Source: Clostridium_AW sp963515715 (GTDB taxonomy: Bacteria > Bacillota > Clostridia > Clostridiales > Clostridiaceae). From it: DNA of 64,000 nucleotides. This document shows, piece by piece, positions 18,761 through 27,872 of this stretch (its first letter is position 1; every line of letters begins with the position of its first letter). The stretch covers positions 62,001 through 126,000 of the forward strand of contig NZ_CAUPZS010000001.1 of NCBI RefSeq assembly GCF_963515715.1. Direction: 5' to 3'. The notes under the pieces are model-generated. The model made no database searches. It had not been told where the DNA came from and worked only from the letters and a program-made list of their open reading frames with translations. The position numbers and the translations under genes were made by a program.

Positions 18761-18774
18761 CTACTGTTTTTTTT
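18748..18774 (+). terminator. Terminator overlapping the uracil permease stop codon
   Basis: Nine-base perfect arms (18748-18756 and 18760-18768) with a three-base loop and a run of T. The TAG stop at 18758-18760 sits in the loop and first base of the second arm. Confidence 0.92.
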
Positions 18775-18838
18775 ATTGGTTTTATATATAATTAAAGGTA
18801 TAAAGGATAGTGAACCTAAGATTGGAGGAAATATTAAT

Positions 18839-18970
18839 ATGGTAGAACTATTAAGTCTATGTGGTGTAATAGATTCTGTCGTTACCATAATGGCAAAAAT
18901 GGCATTTATATTTTTAGCCTATAAATCTATATATGCTATGAATGTTTATATAAATAAGAATAATAAATAA
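18839..18970 (+). CDS. Small single-helix membrane protein, unknown
   Basis: 43-residue protein starting at ATG 18839, eight bases after a GGAGGAA site. Hydrophobic residues at about 12-35 form one likely membrane helix, and the C terminus is short and basic. It stands alone between the uracil permease terminator and exoA. No family recognised; the good ribosome site is the main support. Confidence 0.5.
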   Translation: MVELLSLCGVIDSVVTIMAKMAFIFLAYKSIYAMNVYINKNNK

Positions 18971-19019
18971 GCATATAACTTATTGCTATGAAAATTTATA
19001 ATAATAGAAGGTGAGAGTA

Positions 19020-19781
19020 ATGAAAATATATTCATGGAATGTAAATGGGTTAAGGGCAATAGCTAAGAAGAATTTTTATAGTTGGATAGAAGAAGAAAAA
19101 CCGGATATATTGTGTATTCAAGAAACAAAAATTCAAGAAGAACAGTTAAAAGATGATTTAACTAATATAGAAGAGTATAAATCTTATTTCAGCTTTGCAG
19201 ATAAAAAGGGATACAGTGGTGTAGCTACTTACACAAATGTACAACCACTAAAAGTTGAGAGAGGTATACATATTGAAAAATTTAATAATGAAGGAAGAAT
19301 ATTGGTGACAGAGTATAATGAGTTTACTTTGCTAAATATATATTTTCCAAATGGGCAGATGAATGAAGAAAGGCTTCAATACAAATTAGATTTTTATGAT
19401 GCTATGCTGGAATATTGTAACTCATTAATTAGTGAAGGAAAAAAGTTAATAGTATGTGGAGATTATAATACTGCTCATACAGAGATGGATATAAAAAATG
19501 CAAAAGCAAATGAAAAGACATCAGGTTTTTTACCCATTGAGAGAGCGTGGATTGATAAATTTATTGAAAATGGATACACAGATGTTTATAGATATTTATA
19601 TCCAGATAAGGTTGAGTACAGTTGGTGGAGTTATAGATTTAAAGCTAGAGAAAGAAACACAGGATGGAGAATAGATTACTTCTTTGTATCAAATAATATG
19701 TTGCCTTATATAAAGGATGCTAAAATATTAACGGACGTGATGGGATCAGATCATTGTCCTATAATGATTGAGGTTCTTTAA
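19020..19781 (+). CDS. exoA: Exodeoxyribonuclease III / AP endonuclease
   Basis: Base-excision-repair enzyme that cuts at abasic sites and trims 3' ends. The start is ATG 19020 behind AAGGTGAG. Exonuclease/endonuclease/phosphatase-fold motifs are complete: WNVNGLRA, CIQETK (metal Glu), the LIVCGDYNTAH active site, YSWWSYR, WRIDYF and the terminal GSDHCPI. 253 residues, standard. Confidence 0.95.
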   Translation: MKIYSWNVNGLRAIAKKNFYSWIEEEKPDILCIQETKIQEEQLKDDLTNIEEYKSYFSFADKKGYSGVATYTNVQPLKVERGIHIEKFNNEGRILVTEYNEFTLLNIYFPNGQMNEERLQYKLDFYDAMLEYCNSLISEGKKLIVCGDYNTAHTEMDIKNAKANEKTSGFLPIERAWIDKFIENGYTDVYRYLYPDKVEYSWWSYRFKARERNTGWRIDYFFVSNNMLPYIKDAKILTDVMGSDHCPIMIEVL

Positions 19782-19817
19782 TTGAAAATTGAGAGTTGAT
19801 AATTGAGAGTTAAACTA

Positions 19818-19841
19818 AGGATTCTGCTTAAGCAGAATCCT
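19818..19841. terminator. 24-base perfect palindrome between convergent exoA and rqcH
   Basis: A perfect 12+12 palindrome with no loop spacer lies between two convergent genes, flanked upstream by short repeats of AATTGAGAGTT. It probably serves as a bidirectional terminator, though T runs are weak on both sides. Confidence 0.6.
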
Positions 19842-19853
19842 CAATGATTTACC

Positions 19854-21596
19854 TTAATTTACTCTCTCAAGTTTTGGTTCCTCAGGAGTTATATATATAG
19901 TTTTATTAGTATAATAAATTACCATGCCTGGTTTAGCACCGTTTGGTTTGTGGACATTTCTTATTTCAGTATAGTCCACTGGAACATTAGAAGAATCTTT
20001 TGCTTTACTGTAATATGCTGCAAGATTTGCCCCTTCCTCTAAAGTTTTATCTGTAAATTTCTTTGAGGTTTTTATAACTACATGAGAACCTGGCATGTTT
20101 TTTGTATGCATCCAAATATCATTTTTATTTGCAAATTTCAATGTTAAATAATCATTTTGAATATTGTTTTTTCCAACATATATATCTATACCTTCAGAAG
20201 AAAGGAAATGTATTGGTTTGCTTATAGAATCCTTTTTCTTCATATCCCTTTTAAATTTAATATATCCTGCTTCCATAAGCTCCTTTTTTATCTCATCTAT
20301 ACCTTTATAGTCTTCTAGGTTAGCTATGTTTGTTAGAACTGATTGGAGATATTTTATTTCTTCTTCTGTAGCTTCAATTTGCTTTATAGAAATCTCTTCG
20401 GATTTTTTTAATTTATTATATTTTCTATAATAGTTTTGTATATTAACAGAAGGTGTTTTGTTTGGATCTAATAAGATATCTATATATTCTTCATCTTCAT
20501 TATAGTAATTTAAAACTTTTATCTCACTATCTCCAGGTTTCATATTATAAATATTTGCAGTAAGTAGTTCTCCCCACACCCTGTATTTTTCTTTTTCTTT
20601 ACATTCTTCTAAATTATTATTAAGCAGATTTAATTTTTTGTAGCATCTATCTAAATTATTATTTATAAGTTTTTGAAGGTTAGAAGTTCTGCTATGTAGC
20701 CTATCTCCTTTATCTTTATCTGCATAATATTTATCTATCAATTCTGAAGGAGTAGAAAATTCTTCTATAGAATATCCTTCTAAGTTATATAATTTTAAAC
20801 AATAAAAATCCTTATTTCCATCTGAATTTTTGTAAGAGGCAAAATAAAAGCTAGTAGTTTTTATAAGGTCGAATATTTCTGAAAGTTTTTTATTTACTTC
20901 TTGTAAGTTATTCATATGTAATTCTATATCACTTTTTATAATCCTAAAATGAATTTCTTTGGAAAATTGACTACTTACTCCTTCAAATACCTTTGCAGAA
21001 AAATTTTTATCAAATTTAACATTTTTTTCTGATACAAAGGTACGTAAACTTTCGTAGTTATAATTTAGAGGATTCAATTTATTTGAGCTTGGTGGAAATA
21101 CATAAGGTATTCCAGGGTAAAGAGACCTAAAGCTATTCATATTAGGAGTGACATGTTTAATGCTATCCATTATAATATTATCTCTTTCCCTTATTAATGT
21201 AATATTACTATGCTTACCCATAATTTCTATTACTAGAGTGTAGATGCTATTAAAGCCGAGCTCATCTTTGCTTTCAAAATCTAAAAATATTACTCTATCA
21301 GTATTTAGCTGACGTATATTTACTAATCTAGAGCTATTCAAGTGTTTCCTTAGAAGCATACAAAACATAGGAGGGGAGAGTGGGTTCTCCTTAGTAGCAT
21401 TAGTAAAATGTATTCTAGGATAAACAGGACTAGCGCTTATAAGAAGTTTATAATTAGATCTATCTTTTCTAAGTAGTAATATTAGTTCGTCTTTTTCAGG
21501 CTGATTAATTTTTTCTACTTTACTATTTATAATTGAATTTTTTAATTCTTCTGATATACTATATAAAAAAATACCGTCTAATGCCAAAGTTATCAT
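19854..21596 (-). CDS. rqcH: RqcH, NFACT-family ribosome quality control factor
   Basis: NEMF/Rqc2 homologue that binds stalled 50S-peptidyl-tRNA complexes and adds C-terminal alanine tails to nascent chains; formerly called fibronectin-binding protein. The 580-residue protein has the NFACT-N domain (start MITLALDGIFLYSI, EIMGKHSNITLI), a long coiled-coil middle (about 290-430), and the C-terminal NFACT-R domain (DIYVGKNNIQNDYLT, DIWMHTKNMPGSHVVI). It is the only minus-strand gene in the core part of the window. Confidence 0.93.
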   Translation of the reverse strand: MITLALDGIFLYSISEELKNSIINSKVEKINQPEKDELILLLRKDRSNYKLLISASPVYPRIHFTNATKENPLSPPMFCMLLRKHLNSSRLVNIRQLNTDRVIFLDFESKDELGFNSIYTLVIEIMGKHSNITLIRERDNIIMDSIKHVTPNMNSFRSLYPGIPYVFPPSSNKLNPLNYNYESLRTFVSEKNVKFDKNFSAKVFEGVSSQFSKEIHFRIIKSDIELHMNNLQEVNKKLSEIFDLIKTTSFYFASYKNSDGNKDFYCLKLYNLEGYSIEEFSTPSELIDKYYADKDKGDRLHSRTSNLQKLINNNLDRCYKKLNLLNNNLEECKEKEKYRVWGELLTANIYNMKPGDSEIKVLNYYNEDEEYIDILLDPNKTPSVNIQNYYRKYNKLKKSEEISIKQIEATEEEIKYLQSVLTNIANLEDYKGIDEIKKELMEAGYIKFKRDMKKKDSISKPIHFLSSEGIDIYVGKNNIQNDYLTLKFANKNDIWMHTKNMPGSHVVIKTSKKFTDKTLEEGANLAAYYSKAKDSSNVPVDYTEIRNVHKPNGAKPGMVIYYTNKTIYITPEEPKLERVN

Positions 21597-21718
21597 CCTT
21601 TCAAGTGTAATTATGAATAATAGTATAACACTATAAAAAATTAAAATAAAGTTGAATTTGTTATTGATATTACAGCTTTAAAATAGTAAACTATTTCTGG
21701 AGTTTAGGAGGGGATTAA

Positions 21719-22540
21719 ATGAAATTTATAAAAATGCATGGAAATGGCAACGATTTTATTGTTATTGAAGATTTTCATAACAATTTACTGAAAAGAGGAG
21801 AAGAAATAGCTAAGAAGCTATGTGATAGGCATTATGGTATTGGAGGAGACGGTTTAATATTAGTAAGTAATAGTAAAATTGCTGATATAAAAATGGATAT
21901 TTTTAATGGGGATGGCTCTTATGCTTCAATGTGCGGAAATGGAATAAGATGTTTTGCCAAATATGTATATAATGAAGGAATATGTAAAAAGGATATAATT
22001 AAGATAGAAACTGGAGATGGAATAAAGTATGCTATGATAAATGTAAGGAATGGGGAAGTTACTGATATTACTATAAATATGGGGATGCATTCTTTTGATC
22101 CAAAAGAAATACCTGTATTGTGTGATGAAGAAGTTATAAATAAGTCTATAGTGGTAAATGGAAAGACATATAATATTACATCACTTTTCATGGGAGTACC
22201 CCATACAGTTATATTTGGCAATCTAGAGGAGTTTGACGTGATAGAAGGTAGCTATATTGAAAAGCTAAACTTATTTCCAAAGGGAACAAATGTTAATTTT
22301 TGCGAAGTATTAAGTAAGGATAGGATAAAGGTAAAAACATGGGAACGGGGACCGGGTATAACTCTTGCATGTGGTACAGGAAGTTGTGCAAGTGTAATAG
22401 TTGCAAATAAGGTAGGATTAGTGGACAGCAGGGTGCAAGTTGATTTACCAGGAGGAACTCTTTTTATAGAAATTACTCCTAATGGTACAATGATGACTGG
22501 ACCAGCAGAAATTGTGTATAATGGAGAAATAGATTTATAA
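21719..22540 (+). CDS. dapF: Diaminopimelate epimerase
   Basis: Converts LL- to meso-diaminopimelate for lysine and peptidoglycan synthesis. Both catalytic cysteines are visible: MCGNGIRC (about residue 72) and TLACGTGSCAS (about 217). Also present are the N-terminal MHGNGNDF and the GGDGLIL motif. 273 residues. It agrees with the DAP-type MurE at the window start. A lipoprotein gene starts two bases after its stop. Confidence 0.96.
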   Translation: MKFIKMHGNGNDFIVIEDFHNNLLKRGEEIAKKLCDRHYGIGGDGLILVSNSKIADIKMDIFNGDGSYASMCGNGIRCFAKYVYNEGICKKDIIKIETGDGIKYAMINVRNGEVTDITINMGMHSFDPKEIPVLCDEEVINKSIVVNGKTYNITSLFMGVPHTVIFGNLEEFDVIEGSYIEKLNLFPKGTNVNFCEVLSKDRIKVKTWERGPGITLACGTGSCASVIVANKVGLVDSRVQVDLPGGTLFIEITPNGTMMTGPAEIVYNGEIDL

Positions 22541-22541
22541 G

Positions 22542-23615
22542 ATGCCATCAGTATCTAAGTTTATCTCCTTATTGATGACTATGATATTAGCCCTTACCGC
22601 TTCATCCTGCAGCAAAACAAATGAAGAACATTTTGGAACTAAAGTTAAAGCAACTAATTTTAAATTTAACGATGTAATGATTACTGAGAATAAGGATGTT
22701 AAATCTAATATTTATAATATAAATAATAATTCCCTTGCTAAGGTTGATAGCTTAGAATATGTATCAGAAATTGCATATAAAAAAGACGAGGATTTATATA
22801 TTCTATTATCTCACGATAAAGATGAAATAAAAAAGAATAGCATAAACATATTAAAGAATGATAAATTGACTAATATAAATGAATTTTATTATGCAAGAGA
22901 TTTAAGGATTTCTCCTAAAGGGGGTAACCTTGCGTATAGGAGTTATTCTAGCCAATCATTAGATAGCGCTGAGGGTTTATCTTTATATAAAATTGATACT
23001 AGAGAAAAGATTCAATTTAATAGTAGTGTACTGGTTTCGGGAAATTTATTTCAATGGATAAATGATGATGAAATATTATATTATGGTGTTTGTGACGAAA
23101 CGAGAACTACTGCAGTATATAAATATAATATTAAGGATAATAAAGAAGAAATATATACAAAATTACCTAAGGGTTATTACACTTATTTTTTACCCTATAA
23201 AAACAACCTAATGATTTTAGCAAGAGATTTAAATCAAAACACTATTTATCTCTATAAAAAAGATAGTGATGAAATTATTTCCATAAGTGAGTCCATAGAA
23301 GAAATATATGATGGAGCTTATAATAATATTAACAATACTATATATATTATAGGATTAGAAAAAGGCAGTGGATTGCCAGCATTATATTCAATAAATTTAG
23401 AAAACAATAAAGTTGAGAGAGTGACTTTCGACTTTCCAGCAGAAGTAGATCCCTATGGAGGATTGAGAATAGACCATGAAGGATTAGTTTATTATTGTGG
23501 CTATACAGGATTAGATGATCAAAATAACGAAGTGTTTAAATACAATCCTAAGGATAACTCCAATAGCTTAATATCGATAAATGCATCAAAATATAGAATA
23601 ATAGGAAGCAATTAG
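22542..23615 (+). CDS. Predicted lipoprotein with beta-propeller-like repeats
   Basis: Secreted lipoprotein of unknown function. The N terminus has a hydrophobic signal (about 5-22) ending in the lipobox LTASSC, so lipidation at about Cys23 is expected. The rest (to 357) holds recurring short beta-strand blocks such as AYRSYSSQS, LFQWINDDEILYYG and IYIIGLEKGSGLPALYSI, resembling TolB/WD-like propeller blades. It is coupled to dapF (two-base gap) and followed by a terminator. Confidence 0.75.
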   Translation: MPSVSKFISLLMTMILALTASSCSKTNEEHFGTKVKATNFKFNDVMITENKDVKSNIYNINNNSLAKVDSLEYVSEIAYKKDEDLYILLSHDKDEIKKNSINILKNDKLTNINEFYYARDLRISPKGGNLAYRSYSSQSLDSAEGLSLYKIDTREKIQFNSSVLVSGNLFQWINDDEILYYGVCDETRTTAVYKYNIKDNKEEIYTKLPKGYYTYFLPYKNNLMILARDLNQNTIYLYKKDSDEIISISESIEEIYDGAYNNINNTIYIIGLEKGSGLPALYSINLENNKVERVTFDFPAEVDPYGGLRIDHEGLVYYCGYTGLDDQNNEVFKYNPKDNSNSLISINASKYRIIGSN

Positions 23616-23618
23616 TTG

Positions 23619-23658
23619 AAAAACTGTAACAAATAAGATTTGGTACAGTTTTTCTTTT
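23619..23658 (+). terminator. Terminator after the lipoprotein gene
   Basis: Ten-base arms (23619-23628 and 23644-23653) with a 15-base loop, followed by a T-rich tail. It isolates the comG-like operon from dapF. Confidence 0.88.
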
Positions 23659-23700
23659 AAATTCAAAAATAAGAGTATGTTCAATGGTTTATGGAAATTT

Positions 23701-23730
23701 TTGTTTAATATCTTTGTAAAGGGATATAAT
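23701..23730 (+). promoter_or_regulatory. Likely sigma-A promoter of the comG-like operon
   Basis: TTGTTT at 23701-23706, an 18-base spacer, and a perfect TATAAT at 23725-23730, with an AAAGGAGG ribosome site shortly before the first gene. It lies directly between the upstream terminator and the ATPase gene. Confidence 0.65.
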
Positions 23731-23766
23731 GTGAAATAAATGATAAGAAGAAAGGAGGCTTAGGGA

Positions 23767-24882
23767 ATGCTATCTTCATCTGTAGCTTTTATAGATCATA
23801 TATTAACGGAAGCTATAAAGAAAGGTGCAAGTGATATTCACATCGATCCTTGTAGTGATTATATAAGAATTAGATATAGAATTCACGGGAGTATATATGA
23901 TTTTCATAAATTGCCTCTAGAAGGATACGAGAAAGTAGTAGGAAGAATTAAAGTAATGTCGGACATGGATACTATTGAAAAAAGAATGCCTCAAGAAGGA
24001 AAATTTCAATTTGAATATAAAGAAGAAATCCATGATATAAGGGTATCTATATTACCTACTATAAAAGGAGAAAAAGTATCTATTAGAATATTATATAATA
24101 CATTTAAAATTATAGAATTAGGTAACCTAGGTTTTGATGAGGAAGAAATAATAAAAATAAAAAAATTATTGAGTTATTCTAAAGGGATGATATTAATAAC
24201 TGGCCCTACTGGTAGTGGAAAAACAACTACTTTATATGGGATGCTAAATGAAATATATAATGAAAATAATAATATAATTACCTTAGAAGATCCAGTGGAA
24301 TACTCTATTGATGGAATTAACCAAGTAAATGTAAATAATAAAATAGGATTTACTTTCTCAAAAGGATTGAAAAGCATAATACGGCAGGATCCGGATGTTA
24401 TAATGGTAGGGGAAATAAGAGATGAAGAAACTGCTGAAATATCTGTAAGAGCATCCATAACAGGTCATTTAGTCATGTCAACTATTCACACTTCAGACGC
24501 TCCAACATCTTTATTAAGGCTGATAGATATGGGTATACCTAAATATTTAGTAGGGGATTCAATTGTAGCTGTTATAGCTCAAAGACTGATAAAAACACTT
24601 TGTCCATACTGCAAAGAAGAGGACAATAGTGTGAAATTAGGAGTTAAAATATTTAAAAGTAAAGGGTGTGACCTTTGCGATAATGTAGGATATTTGGGTA
24701 GAACTTTAGTATATGAATTAATGGAAGTAGATGAAATACATAAGGATATAATAATTAACAATTTTTCCATTAGTGCACTTAGAAATCATAGTATAAAATC
24801 TGGAATGAAATCTATAAAGGTTAGAGCAATGGATTTAGTTGAAAAAGGGATAACCTCATTAGAAGAAGTAAATAAGTTATAA
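23767..24882 (+). CDS. comGA: Type IV pilus/competence assembly ATPase (ComGA/GspE-like)
   Basis: Hexameric secretion ATPase that powers pseudopilus assembly. The 371-residue protein is short, like ComGA, lacking the N-terminal domain of PilB. It has the Walker A GPTGSGKTT (about residue 145), Asp-box, Walker B with VGEIRDEETAE, the His box HTSDAPTS, and a tetracysteine zinc site (CPYC ... CDLC). It starts an operon with comGB-like and five pilin-like genes, in the same position relative to aroQ-pepP-efp as comG in Bacillus. Confidence 0.88.
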   Translation: MLSSSVAFIDHILTEAIKKGASDIHIDPCSDYIRIRYRIHGSIYDFHKLPLEGYEKVVGRIKVMSDMDTIEKRMPQEGKFQFEYKEEIHDIRVSILPTIKGEKVSIRILYNTFKIIELGNLGFDEEEIIKIKKLLSYSKGMILITGPTGSGKTTTLYGMLNEIYNENNNIITLEDPVEYSIDGINQVNVNNKIGFTFSKGLKSIIRQDPDVIMVGEIRDEETAEISVRASITGHLVMSTIHTSDAPTSLLRLIDMGIPKYLVGDSIVAVIAQRLIKTLCPYCKEEDNSVKLGVKIFKSKGCDLCDNVGYLGRTLVYELMEVDEIHKDIIINNFSISALRNHSIKSGMKSIKVRAMDLVEKGITSLEEVNKL

Positions 24883-24901
24883 ATAGAAGGGGAGGATAAT
24901 A

Positions 24902-25960
24902 ATACTAAATAAATTAAAGTTAAAAAGAAGGGCTAATGAAAAAGATTTATATATCATATGCAGTGAAATATCCTCTTTACTAAATGCCGGATTAAGTTTA
25001 CCATCAGCTATGGGTTTGATGGAAGAATATTTTCAGAGTAATATCAATATGAGCCTTAAAAACATAAAGGAAAAATTATATTTAGGAGAGAGCTTTTACT
25101 CCGCCTTAAAGGATTTTGAAACAATATATCCTAAATTTTATATAGAGATGATAGGAGTAGGAGAGGAATCAGGAATATTATCAAAAACTTTAGAAAGATT
25201 AAGCAATTATTATAAAAGACAGTTCCATATTAAAAAGGAAATTAGAAAAATGCTAATTTATCCATTATTTTTACTTATAACAGCTAATGTAATTATATCA
25301 TTTCTAGTAATTTATATTTTACCTCAATACATTAATATGTTAAAAGAATTTAAAGTTGATATTCCTAAAGTTACATCAATATTCTTCTTTGTTATCACAT
25401 CAATTTACAAAAATCTTTATATTATAATACCAACTATTATCATATCTTTTTATTTATTAGCTATCTCATTTAAAAAAGGAAACGAATTATTACATAAACT
25501 TATATTTAAGATTCCCTACATAGGAAAAACCTATAAAAAACTTCAAATATCTAGAGGGTTTCTAGCATTAGCATTTATGCTAAACTCCGGTATAAATATT
25601 GTAAATTCTGTAGAAAAAGCCTCTAATACATTAAATAGCATTCTATTAATTGATATGTTTGATAAATCTAAAAAATATGTTCTAAGAGGGGGAAGCTTTA
25701 GCAAATCCTTAAATGATTATAGATTGTTAGATAAGAAGCATATTATTCTAATTACTTCAGCAGAGGAAAAAGGTGAATTGCCAGAGATGTTACATAAACT
25801 CTCATCTATGGACGAAGAGGAAGTTCTATATTCATTTTCTAAATTAGCAAAATATATTGAGCCAGTAATTATTACTATGATGTCTTTGCTTGTTGGAGGG
25901 CTAGTGTTTATATTTATATTTCCAATAGTAAACTTGATGGATTCATTAATTGGAATATAA
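24902..25960 (+). CDS. comGB: Pilus/competence inner-membrane platform protein (ComGB/GspF-like), non-canonical start
   Basis: Polytopic platform protein that couples the ATPase to pseudopilin assembly. Two T2SSF domains are visible, with helices at about residues 120-140, 170-190 and 325-345. Family-like sequence (KDLYIICSEISSLLNAGLSL) extends well upstream of the first ATG (25010). In that frame there is no ATG, GTG or TTG between the stop at 24884 and 25010, but GGGGAGG lies just ahead of three ATA codons. The start is therefore placed at ATA 24902, giving 352 residues. A shortened product from 25010 is the alternative. Confidence 0.7.
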   Translation: MLNKLKLKRRANEKDLYIICSEISSLLNAGLSLPSAMGLMEEYFQSNINMSLKNIKEKLYLGESFYSALKDFETIYPKFYIEMIGVGEESGILSKTLERLSNYYKRQFHIKKEIRKMLIYPLFLLITANVIISFLVIYILPQYINMLKEFKVDIPKVTSIFFFVITSIYKNLYIIIPTIIISFYLLAISFKKGNELLHKLIFKIPYIGKTYKKLQISRGFLALAFMLNSGINIVNSVEKASNTLNSILLIDMFDKSKKYVLRGGSFSKSLNDYRLLDKKHIILITSAEEKGELPEMLHKLSSMDEEEVLYSFSKLAKYIEPVIITMMSLLVGGLVFIFIFPIVNLMDSLIGI

Positions 25961-25978
25961 ATTACGGAGGTTTTAAAA

Positions 25979-26386
25979 TTGATTAACATTAAGATCAAGA
26001 TTAATAGTAAGAAAAAGGGATTTACTTTAATAGAATTATTATTGGTAATGTCCATAATGATTATATTTATGAGCATGTTAATTCCAAAATTTAAGGGATA
26101 TAGTGCAAAAGCTAATTATATAAAAGCTGATAATATTGCAAGACAAATATATTCGGCTGCGATGATTAGCTATGCTGAATCAAATGGAAAGTTTGAAAGT
26201 GATAAAATAAAGGGGAATATTGAAGAATTAATCGGTATTATTAGTGAAAAAGATGAGGATTATGATTTAGCTGTGAATACTTCTAATGACAATGCATTAA
26301 TATGGTTTAAAATAAGTGACCAAAATTATTGCGTTAATATAGATAATGAGGGATACAAGTTAGAAGTAAAATCTAGATATGAATAG
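25979..26386 (+). CDS. comGC: Major pseudopilin-like prepilin (ComGC-like)
   Basis: Type IV prepilin. A short basic leader ends in KKKG, followed by FTLIELLLVMSIMIIF, the classic cleavage site and hydrophobic helix with Glu at +5. The mature domain is small (about 115 residues). The start is TTG 25979 behind ACGGAGG. Position directly after the platform gene marks it as the ComGC equivalent. A prepilin peptidase gene is not in the window. Confidence 0.85.
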   Translation: MINIKIKINSKKKGFTLIELLLVMSIMIIFMSMLIPKFKGYSAKANYIKADNIARQIYSAAMISYAESNGKFESDKIKGNIEELIGIISEKDEDYDLAVNTSNDNALIWFKISDQNYCVNIDNEGYKLEVKSRYE

Positions 26387-26825
26387 GAAGATGAAAAGTG
26401 GATTTACGGTAGTTGAGTTAATGTTATCTATAACCTTCTTCATTGGAATTTTAGTGATGTTTAGATTCAGTTATGTGGGATTTAATAGAGTATTTAATAA
26501 GGTAGACGTGATTAATTGTAATAATTCAATTTTAAGCTTTGTTAATACAAGTAAGCAATATTGTAGAGAAAATTATATATTAGGAAGGGTATACTTTTCT
26601 AAAAAGGAGAATACTATGATGTTTTATACAAACATGAAAAAATTAAATGAATATGAACTACCTAAAGGATTTCAGTTTACTTTTGTAAATGCTGTAAATA
26701 GTGAGATAAATATAAATAGATTTGGCAGAACTAGCAATGGGTGTACTATAAAGTATAGAGATAGGAACAATGAAGAACAGGAAATAACTATTTCAGTGGG
26801 TACTGGGCATGTTCAAATCAAATAA
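26379..26825 (+). CDS. Pseudopilin (ComGD-like position)
   Basis: Second prepilin-like protein of the operon (148 residues). The N terminus reads MNRKMKSG then FTVVELMLSITFFIGILV, giving a processing site and hydrophobic helix. The rest resembles GspH/ComGD minor pilins (beta-rich with an RYRDRN-type loop). The start overlaps the previous stop by eight bases. Confidence 0.8.
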   Translation: MNRKMKSGFTVVELMLSITFFIGILVMFRFSYVGFNRVFNKVDVINCNNSILSFVNTSKQYCRENYILGRVYFSKKENTMMFYTNMKKLNEYELPKGFQFTFVNAVNSEININRFGRTSNGCTIKYRDRNNEEQEITISVGTGHVQIK

Positions 26826-27255
26826 AAGAGCTTTTTCTTTAGTAGAAGTAACAATAAGCATATCTTTGTTTACAATTTTATTTATCTCATCAGCATTAGT
26901 AACAATGAATTATTTAAAGTTAAAAAACTATAATTCAAATTTTAAAAACTCCATATATTTTTTGGAAGGGCTAAAGAATACATTAGAATATAATGCTTGT
27001 GCAGAGGATATAGAAACTATAAATAATATTTCACCGATTTATTTTTATGGAGAAGATATGAATGTAAAAAACTTAAAATCAGGAAATTTATATTCTTTGG
27101 GTAAGTTGAAATTACCAAGGGATAAAATGCCATATATTCTATTAGATATTACAAGAGAAGATGATGAAAACCAAGTATATGAAATAGATATATTATACAT
27201 ATTTGGGGATAAATCTTATGAATATAAATTTATAAAGGAATTAGAGATTCTATGA
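26809..27255 (+). CDS. Pseudopilin (minor)
   Basis: Third pilin-like product (148 residues). The leader MFKSNKRA is followed by FSLVEVTISISLFTILF, with Ala rather than Gly at -1, which prepilin peptidases tolerate. It overlaps the previous gene by 17 bases, so translation is probably coupled. Exact Com orthology is not assignable by eye. Confidence 0.75.
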   Translation: MFKSNKRAFSLVEVTISISLFTILFISSALVTMNYLKLKNYNSNFKNSIYFLEGLKNTLEYNACAEDIETINNISPIYFYGEDMNVKNLKSGNLYSLGKLKLPRDKMPYILLDITREDDENQVYEIDILYIFGDKSYEYKFIKELEIL

Positions 27256-27701
27256 AGAAGGGGTTTTCAACAATTGAAGTTATTGTATATATAAGTGTTT
27301 TTACGATGATATTTGTATTGACGGGGAAAAATTTAACTCTTCAATTGTATAACTATAGAAAGAATATGAATTACAAACAAGAAGAACTTTATGTAGATCA
27401 AGCATTTATTTATATTGAAGAGAAGCTAAAAGAAGGAGATCATGTAGAAATATTAAAAAATAAAAGTGATAGTGAAATAAAAATAGTTACAAAAGGAGTT
27501 AGTGATTATATTAAATATAATAGAGGAAAAATTATAATCTCCTATGGTAAAAGTAATTATGGGCCAACTAATAATATAATGCTAAATGTAAAAAACTTTT
27601 TAGTGGAGGATATAGAAAACACTGTATATATAAATATTATTACTATGAGTGGAAAGGAATATGAAAGATGTTTTGGTGTAAAAAAAGAGAAGGATTTATA
27701 A
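27252..27701 (+). CDS. Pseudopilin (minor, ComGF-like position)
   Basis: Fourth pilin-like product (149 residues): leader MKKG, then FSTIEVIVYISVFTMIFVL. The body is beta-rich with repeated Ile-Lys strands. It overlaps its upstream neighbour by four bases and the next small pilin by 34 bases. Confidence 0.75.
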   Translation: MKKGFSTIEVIVYISVFTMIFVLTGKNLTLQLYNYRKNMNYKQEELYVDQAFIYIEEKLKEGDHVEILKNKSDSEIKIVTKGVSDYIKYNRGKIIISYGKSNYGPTNNIMLNVKNFLVEDIENTVYINIITMSGKEYERCFGVKKEKDL

Positions 27702-27823
27702 TTACATATACATTTTTTGTAGGGCTTTTGTGCTTAATAATTTCATTTTACTTATTATCCATGGAGTATACTATATACAAAAATAACTATTCACTGTTAA
27801 AATATATTATGAAAATGAAGTAA
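27668..27823 (+). CDS. Very short pilin-like protein (ComGG-like position)
   Basis: A 51-residue reading frame overlapping the previous gene by 34 bases. It begins with a basic leader (MFWCKKREG) followed by FIITYTFFVGLLCLIISFYLL, a hydrophobic helix with no +5 Glu, then a short basic tail. This fits the ComGG slot at the operon end, where homologues often lack Glu5, but it is much shorter than usual and may be truncated. Confidence 0.55.
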   Translation: MFWCKKREGFIITYTFFVGLLCLIISFYLLSMEYTIYKNNYSLLKYIMKMK

Positions 27824-27872
27824 AATATATGATATTATAATAATATCTATAGTAAATAGAGGAGAGGATGTT

